Source: CAMTWZ01 sp964412365 (GTDB taxonomy: Bacteria > Bacteroidota > Rhodothermia > Balneolales > HLUCCA01). From it: a stretch of 64,000 bases of DNA. Position numbers and translations under genes: made by a program. Of the stretch, positions 33,551-41,839 are shown piece by piece. The stretch's first letter is position 1; each line of letters begins with the position of its first letter. Location: the NCBI GenBank assembly GCA_964412365.1, contig CAYPOI010000002.1, positions 1-64,000 of the forward strand, in the 5' to 3' direction. The notes beneath the pieces were generated by a model, which worked only from the letters and a program-made list of their open reading frames with translations, was not told the DNA's origin and ran no database searches.

Positions 33551-35845
33551 ATGCGATACACAATCCTCTGTCTGATTCTTTTAACGGCGTTTATTTCACC
33601 GGCCAATAGCCAACCAGTCGATTCGTGGCGCAGTTATGTGTCGCATATCGCTGTCCAAGATGTGATATCTGAGCCGGATGGGGACTTATGGGTGATCTCC
33701 ACCGGTGGGTTGTATCATCGTTCCACCGATGGCACCATCACCCAGTATTCCAAACTCGACGGCTTGTACGGCACCAATCCGACCTCACTGTTGCTGGATG
33801 CTCCCCGTAATCGCGTTTGGTTGGGATACGACGACGGTACCTATTCGTATCTAGATGTCGAAACGAGCGTCATCCGCACCTTCACCGACATCCAACGAAA
33901 TACCCGGTTTCTCACACGACGCATCAATCAGATCGTTCTTTCAGGCGATGACATTCTGATCGGGACAGATTTCGGAATTGTGATCGTACGTGCCGAAACG
34001 GGCATCGTGGCCGATTCGTACACGAATCTGGGCTCCTTCGAATCTGGAATCCGGGTAAGATCATTGGTTCGCCAAGATGGCGTGTTCATCTTAGGAACGG
34101 ATGCGGGCATTGCGGTCGGGGATCCGTCGATGGGCGACCTCCTTGTATCCACGAGTTGGAACACGTATGCGACTCCGAATCCGGTTGTGTCGATGGGATA
34201 TCAAAACGATGTGTTGTACCTGACCCATGGCATGGAGAACGCTCGATTTGTGAATAATGCGATCGAGTCCGTCGGCATTTGGCCTTTTGCTGTGGCTCGT
34301 TATGTCTCGGTTTCTGACGGCGGTTTGGCTGGCATCCAGATTGGCGGGATCGCTGTTCTGAAATCGGATCAATCGGTCGAAACCATCACCTTGCCAAATT
34401 CAGGAGTTCGACATTCGTCAATCACCCGTGTTGGGACAAGTTGGGTGATCGGCACCTTCAATCAAGGTCTGTACATCCGCACCAATTTAAATGACGAACG
34501 CATCACGTTGAATACGCCTTATTTGAATCTGTTCAGCCAGTTGCATTATTCGGATGGGGTACTGGCGGTTGCATCGAGTGGGACTCCGGGTCAGGTCAAT
34601 TTCATTTTCCAAACGACCGGGTATTCGTTGCTGCGCGACGACACATGGGAAAATGTGAATCGGGATACGTCTCCGTTCTTCGCTGAGCGTTCGTTGAACA
34701 GCGTATTCAAAGTGACATCGAACGACGAGCACTACTTTTTTGGCACATTCGGAGCGGGCATCCTTCGAAGAAGCAAGACGACCGGGGAACATGTGTTATA
34801 TGATGGAACCAATGGAAATCTACCAGGATTTTCCCCGACGTTCATCGTCAGCACCGGTTTGTCGCCCGACCGAACCGGTAACATTTGGGCGGCAATGTGG
34901 GCCAACACTACAGAACCGCTTGTGAAGTATGATCGAGCCACCGAGGAATGGACCCGATATCCGATTTCAAGCAAGGTGCCGAATCTCACACTGTATCGGG
35001 ATGTGTTTGTGGATTCCTACGACCAAAAATGGATCATCTTGATGACGCCAAGCCAGCAGGGTCGCGGTTTGTTGGTGGCCACATTTGATGCCGATGGAAA
35101 CGAGCAATCGTTCCGCTTAACAACCAATGATGCGGAGGGTGCATTACCCAATGAAACCGTCAGAGCCGTGGTGCAAGATCAACGGGGTGAAATTTGGGTG
35201 GGAACCGACCGCGGAATCGTGCGCTTTCTGTTTCCAGACCGCATCATCAACGGAAGCACCCAAGAACGACGTTCCACCCCGCTGATCAATGAAGATCCGA
35301 CCGTGAGCGACCGCATCTTGCTTCGTGATATCCAAGTGACAGCGATGGCGGTGGATCCGTCCAATCAAAAATGGGTCGGAACCTTGAATGATGGAATTTG
35401 GCTGATTTCCGAAACAGGCAGCTCAGTGTTGAAACATTTCACAGCTGAAAACTCCCCACTCGTTTCAAATCGCATCCAGTCTATCGCCGTGGATTCGCAA
35501 ACCGGAGAAGTGTACATAGCGACGGATTTGGGTATGGTAGGCTATGTGGCGGAATCGACCGTAGGTGTTACGGACATGGCCGAACTGGTTGTGTATCCCA
35601 ATCCCTACTCGTATTCCACTTCAGCAGGTAGCTTGGTCTATATTGAAGGTTTGAAGGATGATGCCACCGTTCATGTGTTGTCTGTAGACGGAACGTTGGT
35701 GAAACGTATGGAAACGCGGGGTGGTCGTGTGTCTTGGGATGGACTGGATGAGCGAGGAAATCGCCTGCCGACCGGAATCTATTCCATCGTCGGTACCCAT
35801 GAATCGGGTTCCCGGGGATCCACCAAGATTCTGATGATGCCCTAA
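33551..35845 (+). CDS. porZ: PorZ-like type IX secretion protein (two-propeller)
   Basis: A 764-residue protein with signal peptide (YTILCLILLTAFISPANSQ). The start of the mature region (DSWRSYVSHIAVQDVISEPD; GLYHRSTDGTITQYSKLDGL; TSLLLDAPRNRVWLGYDDGT; TRRINQIVLSGDDILIGTDF) matches the first beta-propeller of PorZ, a surface component of the T9SS attachment complex. Later propeller repeats read GEIWVGTDRGIVRF and QKWVGTLNDGIWLI. The C-terminus (VVYPNPYSYSTSAG; NRLPTGIYSIVG) is a FlgD-like/T9SS sorting domain. In Porphyromonas, PorZ works with PorU to attach cargo to the surface. Presence here argues for a T9SS in this genome. Confidence 0.82.
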   Translation: MRYTILCLILLTAFISPANSQPVDSWRSYVSHIAVQDVISEPDGDLWVISTGGLYHRSTDGTITQYSKLDGLYGTNPTSLLLDAPRNRVWLGYDDGTYSYLDVETSVIRTFTDIQRNTRFLTRRINQIVLSGDDILIGTDFGIVIVRAETGIVADSYTNLGSFESGIRVRSLVRQDGVFILGTDAGIAVGDPSMGDLLVSTSWNTYATPNPVVSMGYQNDVLYLTHGMENARFVNNAIESVGIWPFAVARYVSVSDGGLAGIQIGGIAVLKSDQSVETITLPNSGVRHSSITRVGTSWVIGTFNQGLYIRTNLNDERITLNTPYLNLFSQLHYSDGVLAVASSGTPGQVNFIFQTTGYSLLRDDTWENVNRDTSPFFAERSLNSVFKVTSNDEHYFFGTFGAGILRRSKTTGEHVLYDGTNGNLPGFSPTFIVSTGLSPDRTGNIWAAMWANTTEPLVKYDRATEEWTRYPISSKVPNLTLYRDVFVDSYDQKWIILMTPSQQGRGLLVATFDADGNEQSFRLTTNDAEGALPNETVRAVVQDQRGEIWVGTDRGIVRFLFPDRIINGSTQERRSTPLINEDPTVSDRILLRDIQVTAMAVDPSNQKWVGTLNDGIWLISETGSSVLKHFTAENSPLVSNRIQSIAVDSQTGEVYIATDLGMVGYVAESTVGVTDMAELVVYPNPYSYSTSAGSLVYIEGLKDDATVHVLSVDGTLVKRMETRGGRVSWDGLDERGNRLPTGIYSIVGTHESGSRGSTKILMMP

Positions 35846-35847
35846 AT

Positions 35848-35880
35848 AAAAAAAGGCGACCCAATAGGGCCGCCTTTTTA
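35848..35880. terminator. Bidirectional intrinsic terminator
   Basis: AAAAGGCG and CGCCTTTT pair across a loop that itself contains CCC/GGG, flanked by A-rich sequence before and T-rich after. It lies between the convergent porZ and ompA-like genes and suits both directions. Confidence 0.85.
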
Positions 35881-35898
35881 AGGTCGATCACATCCCGC

Positions 35899-36846
35899 TT
35901 AGCGGCGAGGAGTGAATGGGAACGGGTTCAGTGGAACCGATTCCGCTCTGCGGTTGGCGCGGCAGCCGCGACCGGTCGCATCATCCGTTGCGCAAGGAAC
36001 TGGAGCTTTGCCCAATCCACGTGATTCAATACGATTTTCGGCAACACCGTTGCGCACGTAGAACTGACGAACCGCGTTCGCGCGACGAACAGACAAGCGG
36101 AGGTTGTATTGGTCTCCACCCACATGGTCGGTGTACGCATCCACACGGATTTTGAAGTTCGGAGCGGCTTTGAGTTTCTCAATGTTTTGAGTGAGCAACT
36201 GGCCAGCTTGTGAATCGATGTTCGACATGTCGAATGCGAAGTTGACCGTATCCAACGTGCGGATGAACAACGGATCGTTCGCATCCAATGGATTGGTTGC
36301 CATTTGGATTTCCTGACCGTCGGTGAATCCATCACCATCCGTATCTGGGTTGTTCGGATCGGTTTTGTGTGTCATCACTTCATCGTAATCGCTGAGGCCA
36401 TCGCCATCGGTATCCGCCGACAATGGATTGGAGCGATGCTTGTTCACTTCGTCACCATCGGATAAGCCGTCGCCATCGGTGTCTGGATTTTTTGGGTCGG
36501 TTTTGTGAACATTCACTTCATCACCATCCGAAAGGCCGTCACCGTCGGTATCTGCGTTGTTCGGATCGGTGCTGTGTTTCATCACTTCATCGAAATCATT
36601 CAATCCATCACCATCGGTATCTGGATTCAACGGGTTGGTGTTGTACACACGAAGTTCGTCGTAATCGTTGAGTCCGTCTCCGTCGGTGTCACGCGCACGA
36701 AGTTGATCATCGGTGAGTGAGTTCAAATACTCAAGAGTCATTGGATTTGGTTCTGGCTCTACAGCAGGTGGTGGCTTTGGGCAGGCCATAACCACGACCG
36801 CAAGGACTACCATCATTAGGTAGCGTTGGTAAATAGGGTTAATCAT
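35899..36846 (-). CDS. OmpA-family lipoprotein with thrombospondin type 3 (calcium-binding) repeats
   Basis: A 315-residue protein with a lipoprotein signal (YLMMVVLAVVVMACPKP; lipobox VMAC). Residues about 50-180 hold six tandem DTDGDG repeats of roughly 22-23 residues (for example DTDGDGLSDGDEVNVHKTDP), the Ca-binding type 3 thrombospondin pattern. The C-terminal OmpA domain (NFAFDMSNIDSQAGQLLTQN; VDAYTDHVGGDQYNLRLSVR; RANAVRQFYVRNGV) binds peptidoglycan. It probably links outer membrane and cell wall. The repeats are also visible as a DNA repeat array at about 36303-36700. Confidence 0.92.
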   Translation of the reverse strand: MINPIYQRYLMMVVLAVVVMACPKPPPAVEPEPNPMTLEYLNSLTDDQLRARDTDGDGLNDYDELRVYNTNPLNPDTDGDGLNDFDEVMKHSTDPNNADTDGDGLSDGDEVNVHKTDPKNPDTDGDGLSDGDEVNKHRSNPLSADTDGDGLSDYDEVMTHKTDPNNPDTDGDGFTDGQEIQMATNPLDANDPLFIRTLDTVNFAFDMSNIDSQAGQLLTQNIEKLKAAPNFKIRVDAYTDHVGGDQYNLRLSVRRANAVRQFYVRNGVAENRIESRGLGKAPVPCATDDATGRGCRANRRAESVPLNPFPFTPRR

Positions 36847-36939
36847 TGTTTTTCTGGTGAGTGAATATATGTGGATGGTATTTGTGTTGAAAATAGCACA
36901 ATAAATGTGTATGTGCCAAACGGATGGAGTTTTAATTTA

Positions 36940-36971
36940 TTGAATAGATCGTAGGAAACTTGGTATATTTG
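36940..36971 (+). promoter_or_regulatory. Consensus promoter of tRNA-Ala
   Basis: TTG at 36940-36942 and TATATTTG at 36964-36971 are separated by 21 nt and match the Bacteroidota -33/-7 pattern exactly. The expected start site, about 7 nt later, lies just before the tRNA at 36981. Confidence 0.78.
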
Positions 36972-36980
36972 CTTCCCCAT

Positions 36981-37054
<74 letters not shown>

Positions 37055-37056
37055 CA

Positions 37057-37089
37057 AAGGCTCTCCGATACCATCGGGGAGCCTTTTTT
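37057..37089 (+). terminator. Intrinsic terminator after tRNA-Ala
   Basis: AGGCTC-T-CCGAT and ATCGG-G-GAGCCT form an 11-bp stem with one internal mismatch and a three-base loop, followed by TTTTTTA. It begins 3 bases after the tRNA. Confidence 0.88.
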
Positions 37090-37165
37090 ATGTTAGGAAC
37101 ATGAATGGTAAGGGTGGGTTTATATTCCGTACATTCAACCACTTGACGTTACTGATTGTGCACCA

Positions 37166-38335
37166 ATGAAACGTTTTCTCTTCATCCCGATACTGCTCGT
37201 TTGTAACCTGGTCGGCATAGCTCAAACCACGCCTGATGTGGTTGTGGATGTCAGATTGACCGAAGCAGTGACCAAGGCTCAAGTCATCTCATTATCGACC
37301 ATAGGCGTGAACGCACGAGGTCAAGGGCAGCGTGTGATGGAGCTCGTACTTCAGAACCGATCCAACACGACTGTAAGTGATTTGTTTTTACATGTCAGTG
37401 TATCGGCATCTTCGGTCGGATTGATCGCAACAGTCGATACCAATCCTTACCATCCGTTCAGTCTGAAGCCCATGCAATTGGTTGTGGCAGACAACAATCG
37501 ACTTAAAAACGGTATTCCAGATATCGACGGAGGAAACTCGTTTGAGGGTGGATTGACAACAGAAGGGGAAGATTTCGTTGAATCCTTGGCAGGTGCGACC
37601 CGCCTTCCGGATGCGGTTTATACCGTTGTTGTATCGCTGTATCATGGCAAAAATCGATTAAATGGCGGACGTTTGGTGTCTACCGTCACACAAAGCATCG
37701 GTTCGCGTCCTATCACGAATGTCACTGATTTCAATTTGCTCACACCTGGCGGCCCCTTAGGTTCGAATGAGTTATCCGCCTCATCTCAACCTTCATTTCG
37801 TTGGGAAGGCCCAAGCGAAACGGAGTATCGTCTGATCATTGTGCAAGATCCCGGACGGGGGCAGTCGGCGGAGTCTCTCATCCAAGCGGCACTTTCCACC
37901 GAACCGATGATTGGGCGAAGCCCGGCCGGATCTCTGCTGGAAAATGAGATGATCGATGCCATCATTCGTAACAACACGTTTTTCTATCCGACATCCGGTG
38001 TGAAACGGTTGGCTTTCGGGCGTAAATACTACTGGCAGGTCATCGCACAAATCCGAACAAGCCGCGGCGTAGACACTCGGCCATCCTCAATCTTTGAGTT
38101 CACGTTATCAAATCCGCAAACCACGCAGAACGCTGAACTTCAGACAGCACTCCTTCCCTTGGCGTCATCCATCAGTCCCGAAGTGGCCGCAGCCATCCAA
38201 CAGATGATCCAAAGCGGTTATTCTATGGACAAACTGGTTATCGATGGTCGTGAACTTTCTGGTGCTGCTTTGCAAGCCTTTCTGGAAGATTTCGTGGATA
38301 AGGTGAAACGTGGTGAAATCATCCTTGTGAAATGA
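37166..38335 (+). CDS. Secreted protein of unknown function, first gene of the FecR/CHASE2 unit
   Basis: A 389-residue protein with a signal peptide (RFLFIPILLVCNLVGIAQT). The first half is beta-rich (VMELVLQNRSNTTVSDLFLH; VYTVVVSLYHGKNRLNGGRL). A second beta-sandwich (SQPSFRWEGPSETEYRLIIV; FGRKYYWQVIAQI) looks like the FN3-type domains that recur in cyanobacterial and proteobacterial FecR/CHASE2 operons. The tail is helical (EVAAAIQQMIQSGYSMDKLV; LQAFLEDFVDKVKRG). I recognise no named family. Its stop overlaps the FecR-domain start (ATGA at 38332), so it is translated together with the next three genes. It probably acts in the periplasm. Confidence 0.75.
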   Translation: MKRFLFIPILLVCNLVGIAQTTPDVVVDVRLTEAVTKAQVISLSTIGVNARGQGQRVMELVLQNRSNTTVSDLFLHVSVSASSVGLIATVDTNPYHPFSLKPMQLVVADNNRLKNGIPDIDGGNSFEGGLTTEGEDFVESLAGATRLPDAVYTVVVSLYHGKNRLNGGRLVSTVTQSIGSRPITNVTDFNLLTPGGPLGSNELSASSQPSFRWEGPSETEYRLIIVQDPGRGQSAESLIQAALSTEPMIGRSPAGSLLENEMIDAIIRNNTFFYPTSGVKRLAFGRKYYWQVIAQIRTSRGVDTRPSSIFEFTLSNPQTTQNAELQTALLPLASSISPEVAAAIQQMIQSGYSMDKLVIDGRELSGAALQAFLEDFVDKVKRGEIILVK

Positions 38336-39099
38336 GACAGACATTGTACACATCCGCTTTCGGAATCATAGTCCTGCTTATGGTAGGATGGAGTGATAAA
38401 CCGCAGAACAGCCGTGAAGATGCGATGTTGGAAACAGCCAATGCCGAAGCACAACGTCCGCTTGCGATTGTGCGACGGTTCCGGCCGATGGTTCAAGTTC
38501 GGGATTCAGAGAATGTGGAATGGGTTGAAGCAACGGTCGCCTATCAATTATTCGACAGAGACACCCTCCGCACGGAAAGTGAAGGATATGCCGTTCTGCA
38601 GTTGATTGACAACAGTTTGGCGCGAGTGAGGCCGAACTCAGTTTTGGTGATCCGCGGTGAACCGAATTCCAGAAACGGATTGAACTCACGGATTCAAGTG
38701 GAAAGCGGTGAAGTGAATTTGCGCGTCGAGGGACGAGTGAGTCAATATGAAGTGGCTACACCTTCCGCGGTTGCCGCTGTGAAAGGAACTGAATTCACAA
38801 CCCGAATCCTGTTGGATGGAAGCTCAGAATTTATTTGCTATTCGGGTGTTGTTGAAATCAAGGCAAACACATCGGGCCGTGCCCAAAACCTGACCCGTCG
38901 CAGACGGGCGGTTGTGGATCCGGACGGGAACAACATCATAATCAATACCCTCAGCAATCAGGAGGTTCGTCGCAATCAATCGGAGTATCAGCAGTTGGAT
39001 ACATCGTCAAAACCAAAAGTTGTGAGAATTCGATTCGTGAATGCCGACGGCCAAGTGCAGGAAATAGAAATTCAGTATTTCGAGAAACTTCAACCCTGA
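38332..39099 (+). CDS. FecR-domain periplasmic protein
   Basis: A 255-residue protein with an N-terminal membrane anchor or signal (YTSAFGIIVLLMVGW). Residues about 60-190 form a FecR domain: DTLRTESEGYAVLQLIDNSL, ARVRPNSVLVIRGEP, VESGEVNLRVEGRVSQYEV, and the hallmark ATPSAVAAVKGTEFTTRI. It lacks an adjacent FecI sigma factor, so the classical iron-dicitrate scheme does not apply. FecR domains linked to CHASE2 cyclases are known from other phyla, and the cyclase two genes downstream is of that type. It overlaps the preceding stop by 4 bp and is one base from the next ATG. Confidence 0.88.
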   Translation: MRQTLYTSAFGIIVLLMVGWSDKPQNSREDAMLETANAEAQRPLAIVRRFRPMVQVRDSENVEWVEATVAYQLFDRDTLRTESEGYAVLQLIDNSLARVRPNSVLVIRGEPNSRNGLNSRIQVESGEVNLRVEGRVSQYEVATPSAVAAVKGTEFTTRILLDGSSEFICYSGVVEIKANTSGRAQNLTRRRRAVVDPDGNNIIINTLSNQEVRRNQSEYQQLDTSSKPKVVRIRFVNADGQVQEIEIQYFEKLQP

Positions 39100-39100
39100 C

Positions 39101-41839
39101 ATGTCACGTCTGTTGTCCCGTTACCTATCGGGGCTCATCATACTACTCTGTACATCGACCCTCTATGCACAGCGAATCGTGCATACGGCACCACTCGGGG
39201 TTCAGTCCGGGGTTAATGTCGCCTTAGAATACCAAATCGTTGGGGTTACGAGCGAATTCGTTGTCGAAACGGCGCTGTTTTATCGTTTTCAAGGAGATTT
39301 GGCGTATAACCGGGTTCGGGCCGTTTCAACAGGAATGACGTACACCGCAAGTATCCCTTCTGTGCCCGTAAATGCCGGAAATCTGGAATATTATATCGTA
39401 GCGGAGTTGGCGAACGGCACATCCATCAATCTTCCGACGAGCAACCCGGCTGAAAATCCGTTTCAAGTGACCATCACGCGCCCGCCTCCGCAAGGTCCCA
39501 TGGAGACGATGGTGGCAAACATCGAATTTAGAGTGATGTCGCCCCTGCCTGGAACACCTATGATTGAGGATGATCTGCTGATTGCCGTAGCCCTCTTTCC
39601 CAAAGACTCTTTGGCGATCACAGACTCAATTCGGATTCGTTTGAATGGGTTGGATGTGACGGATCAAGCCAATATCGGTCCTTATCTCGTCACCCTTGTG
39701 CCGGAAGAGCTTCCGCTAGGGCAATATGAAGTGGAGCTTCTTTATCGATACGATGGAGTGACCACGACCGTCACGAACTGGACATTCACCGTGGTGTCAT
39801 CGCAATCCCAATTTGCAGCGGCCGAATCGCGTGCGTCGTTGCTCAACGGAGACATCGAGCTGACGGCCCGTTCTCAATCCACCGGTGGCTCGACGAATGA
39901 TTTCGTGAGAGGCTCGTCTTCGATGAGCGGTTCTTATGGATGGTTGTCGTACAGTGCGAACGGACTGGTGACATCACAAGAAAATAACCGGTTGCAACCT
40001 CAGAATCGATTCGGGGCGCGGATCGCGGCTGGGAACTACCTCGTGCTCGAAGCCGGACATGTGTACCCCGACATGAATCCACTTTTGTTAGCTGGTCGAC
40101 GTGTATATGGTATCAACTCCCATGTGAGCGCATTTTTGAAGACATTGAATCTTCAAGTTGTGTACGGTGAGCTGAATCGTAAAGTGCCAACCTTGTATAA
40201 TCCCATTGTAGAGATTGTTGATTCGACGGATTTCGGAGGCTCCTTCTACCGAGACACGACCTACGCCCTTCGCTTCCAGCCCGGCGGAACCGGTACCCAT
40301 AAACGTATGATTTTGGCATCGCGACTCTCTATTGGAAGCGGTCGATATGCCCAATTCGGCGTCAATGCGTTGAAAGTAAAAGACGATGTGACATCCATTT
40401 CGGTGGTCGATTCCCTGTTCGATCCCGCCGCATCGAGATACGTCAATGCCCTATCGCCATCACAACGGGCATGGCTGAATCAAAATCCCGCCGCTTTCCA
40501 AGTGGAGCTGTCCAACCCCACTCCTCAAGACAACATCGTGGCCGGTGCTGATTTCAAATTGAATCTGCACGGCGGCCGAATTCAACTGCAGTCTGACGGG
40601 GCCGTGAGTGCGTTGAATACGAACATCGACCCAGGTCCGCTTTCCCAAAAATATGCCGACGACCTCGGAGTGGAGATCGATCAAGACATTCTCGAACGGT
40701 TGGACCGCCTTTCTTGGCTGCTTATCATCAACGAAAACATGTCGTCGCTGCCGCTTCGTGTGCGAAATGAGCAAGTGGAACTGTTTGTGCCAAAGAGCAT
40801 TTTCGCCTACCAGAACCGCCTTTCGTTGAATTATTTCAAACACAGTATTGGATTCCAGCAACGGTGGATCGGTCCGGACTATATCTCATTGGCCAACAAC
40901 GGCATTCGTCGTGATGTGGCAGGGTACACTATTTCCGACCGCTTCCGCATGTTTAAAAACACGGTCTACATGAACCTGCAGGTTGAGAAATTGTGGGACA
41001 ATCTGGGTCAACAACTTGCGGCACGCACCTACACTACCAATTATGGTGTTTCAACCAGTTGGTATCCGGTCAATTTCCGTCTGCCTCGCATCACCGTCTC
41101 CATCCGCCGCCAATTTCGGGATAACCATATCGAATCGCGAAACGCATTGATATCGCCCAGTCTGTTGGATGTGGCCGTTCGACATCTGGATGTGGAATCT
41201 CTCGATCCCGATACCGTTGTCACCACACGCGCCACACCACGTTTGAATAAGACCTGGCAGATCGGTTCGGGTATTTCTCGCCAATTCAACGTGTTCAACA
41301 TGGTGCATGATGTGACGTTAAACTTCACATCCATCACCACAGAAGATCAACAGTTCAAGTACGGCGATTTCAACACGCGTTCAGTTTCTTTAGGCGTGCA
41401 AACCGACATAGTGGATATGCCCATTCGCACGAACATGAATTTGGGCTACACCGACGCCGATGCGCAAAGCGGTCTCAATAATTTGAAGCTGTTCGGATTG
41501 GTGCTCGGCGGCAACTATTACCTGCTTGACGATCGGAATCTGATGCTTACCGCCGAGACATCTATCATCAGTTCCAAATCCATCAATACCCAATTGGAAG
41601 TGGACGAGAACGGCACTCCCGAAAATGTGTATGATGATTTTTATGCGCCGAATTTCAGTACGCGTGAGGAGAGTCGGAACATCAACTATATCGGATCCTT
41701 GGGCGCGGAGTACCGATTCCTGGAACGGCATGTAATCGCCGCATCTGCGAGCATCACCTCCATCCAAGTGCGAGCCGTGAACGCGCTGTCGCAACCGAAC
41801 GACCATTATTTCCAAGTTCGGTATTTCTACACCTTCTGA
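39101..41839 (+). CDS. Large outer-membrane beta-barrel protein, unknown family
   Basis: A 912-residue protein with a signal peptide (YLSGLIILLCTSTLYAQR). The N-terminal 240 residues are two immunoglobulin-like sandwiches (VNVALEYQIVGVTSEFVVET; DSIRIRLNGLDVTDQANIG). From about residue 245 the sequence consists of repeated amphipathic strands with short turns (LNGDIELTARSQSTGGS; VYMNLQVEKLWDNLGQQL; TYTTNYGVSTSWYPVNFRLP), ending in HYFQVRYFYTF with the terminal phenylalanine typical of outer-membrane barrels. I recognise no named family. Its last base is shared with the cyclase ATG (TGATG), so the barrel and the cyclase are made in step. Confidence 0.78.
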   Translation: MSRLLSRYLSGLIILLCTSTLYAQRIVHTAPLGVQSGVNVALEYQIVGVTSEFVVETALFYRFQGDLAYNRVRAVSTGMTYTASIPSVPVNAGNLEYYIVAELANGTSINLPTSNPAENPFQVTITRPPPQGPMETMVANIEFRVMSPLPGTPMIEDDLLIAVALFPKDSLAITDSIRIRLNGLDVTDQANIGPYLVTLVPEELPLGQYEVELLYRYDGVTTTVTNWTFTVVSSQSQFAAAESRASLLNGDIELTARSQSTGGSTNDFVRGSSSMSGSYGWLSYSANGLVTSQENNRLQPQNRFGARIAAGNYLVLEAGHVYPDMNPLLLAGRRVYGINSHVSAFLKTLNLQVVYGELNRKVPTLYNPIVEIVDSTDFGGSFYRDTTYALRFQPGGTGTHKRMILASRLSIGSGRYAQFGVNALKVKDDVTSISVVDSLFDPAASRYVNALSPSQRAWLNQNPAAFQVELSNPTPQDNIVAGADFKLNLHGGRIQLQSDGAVSALNTNIDPGPLSQKYADDLGVEIDQDILERLDRLSWLLIINENMSSLPLRVRNEQVELFVPKSIFAYQNRLSLNYFKHSIGFQQRWIGPDYISLANNGIRRDVAGYTISDRFRMFKNTVYMNLQVEKLWDNLGQQLAARTYTTNYGVSTSWYPVNFRLPRITVSIRRQFRDNHIESRNALISPSLLDVAVRHLDVESLDPDTVVTTRATPRLNKTWQIGSGISRQFNVFNMVHDVTLNFTSITTEDQQFKYGDFNTRSVSLGVQTDIVDMPIRTNMNLGYTDADAQSGLNNLKLFGLVLGGNYYLLDDRNLMLTAETSIISSKSINTQLEVDENGTPENVYDDFYAPNFSTREESRNINYIGSLGAEYRFLERHVIAASASITSIQVRAVNALSQPNDHYFQVRYFYTF

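Noticed and set aside
36303..36700. Tandem near-identical DNA repeats that could suggest a CRISPR or satellite array
   Set aside because: They encode the DTDGDG calcium-binding repeats of the OmpA-like protein in frame, and spacing follows the protein repeat.
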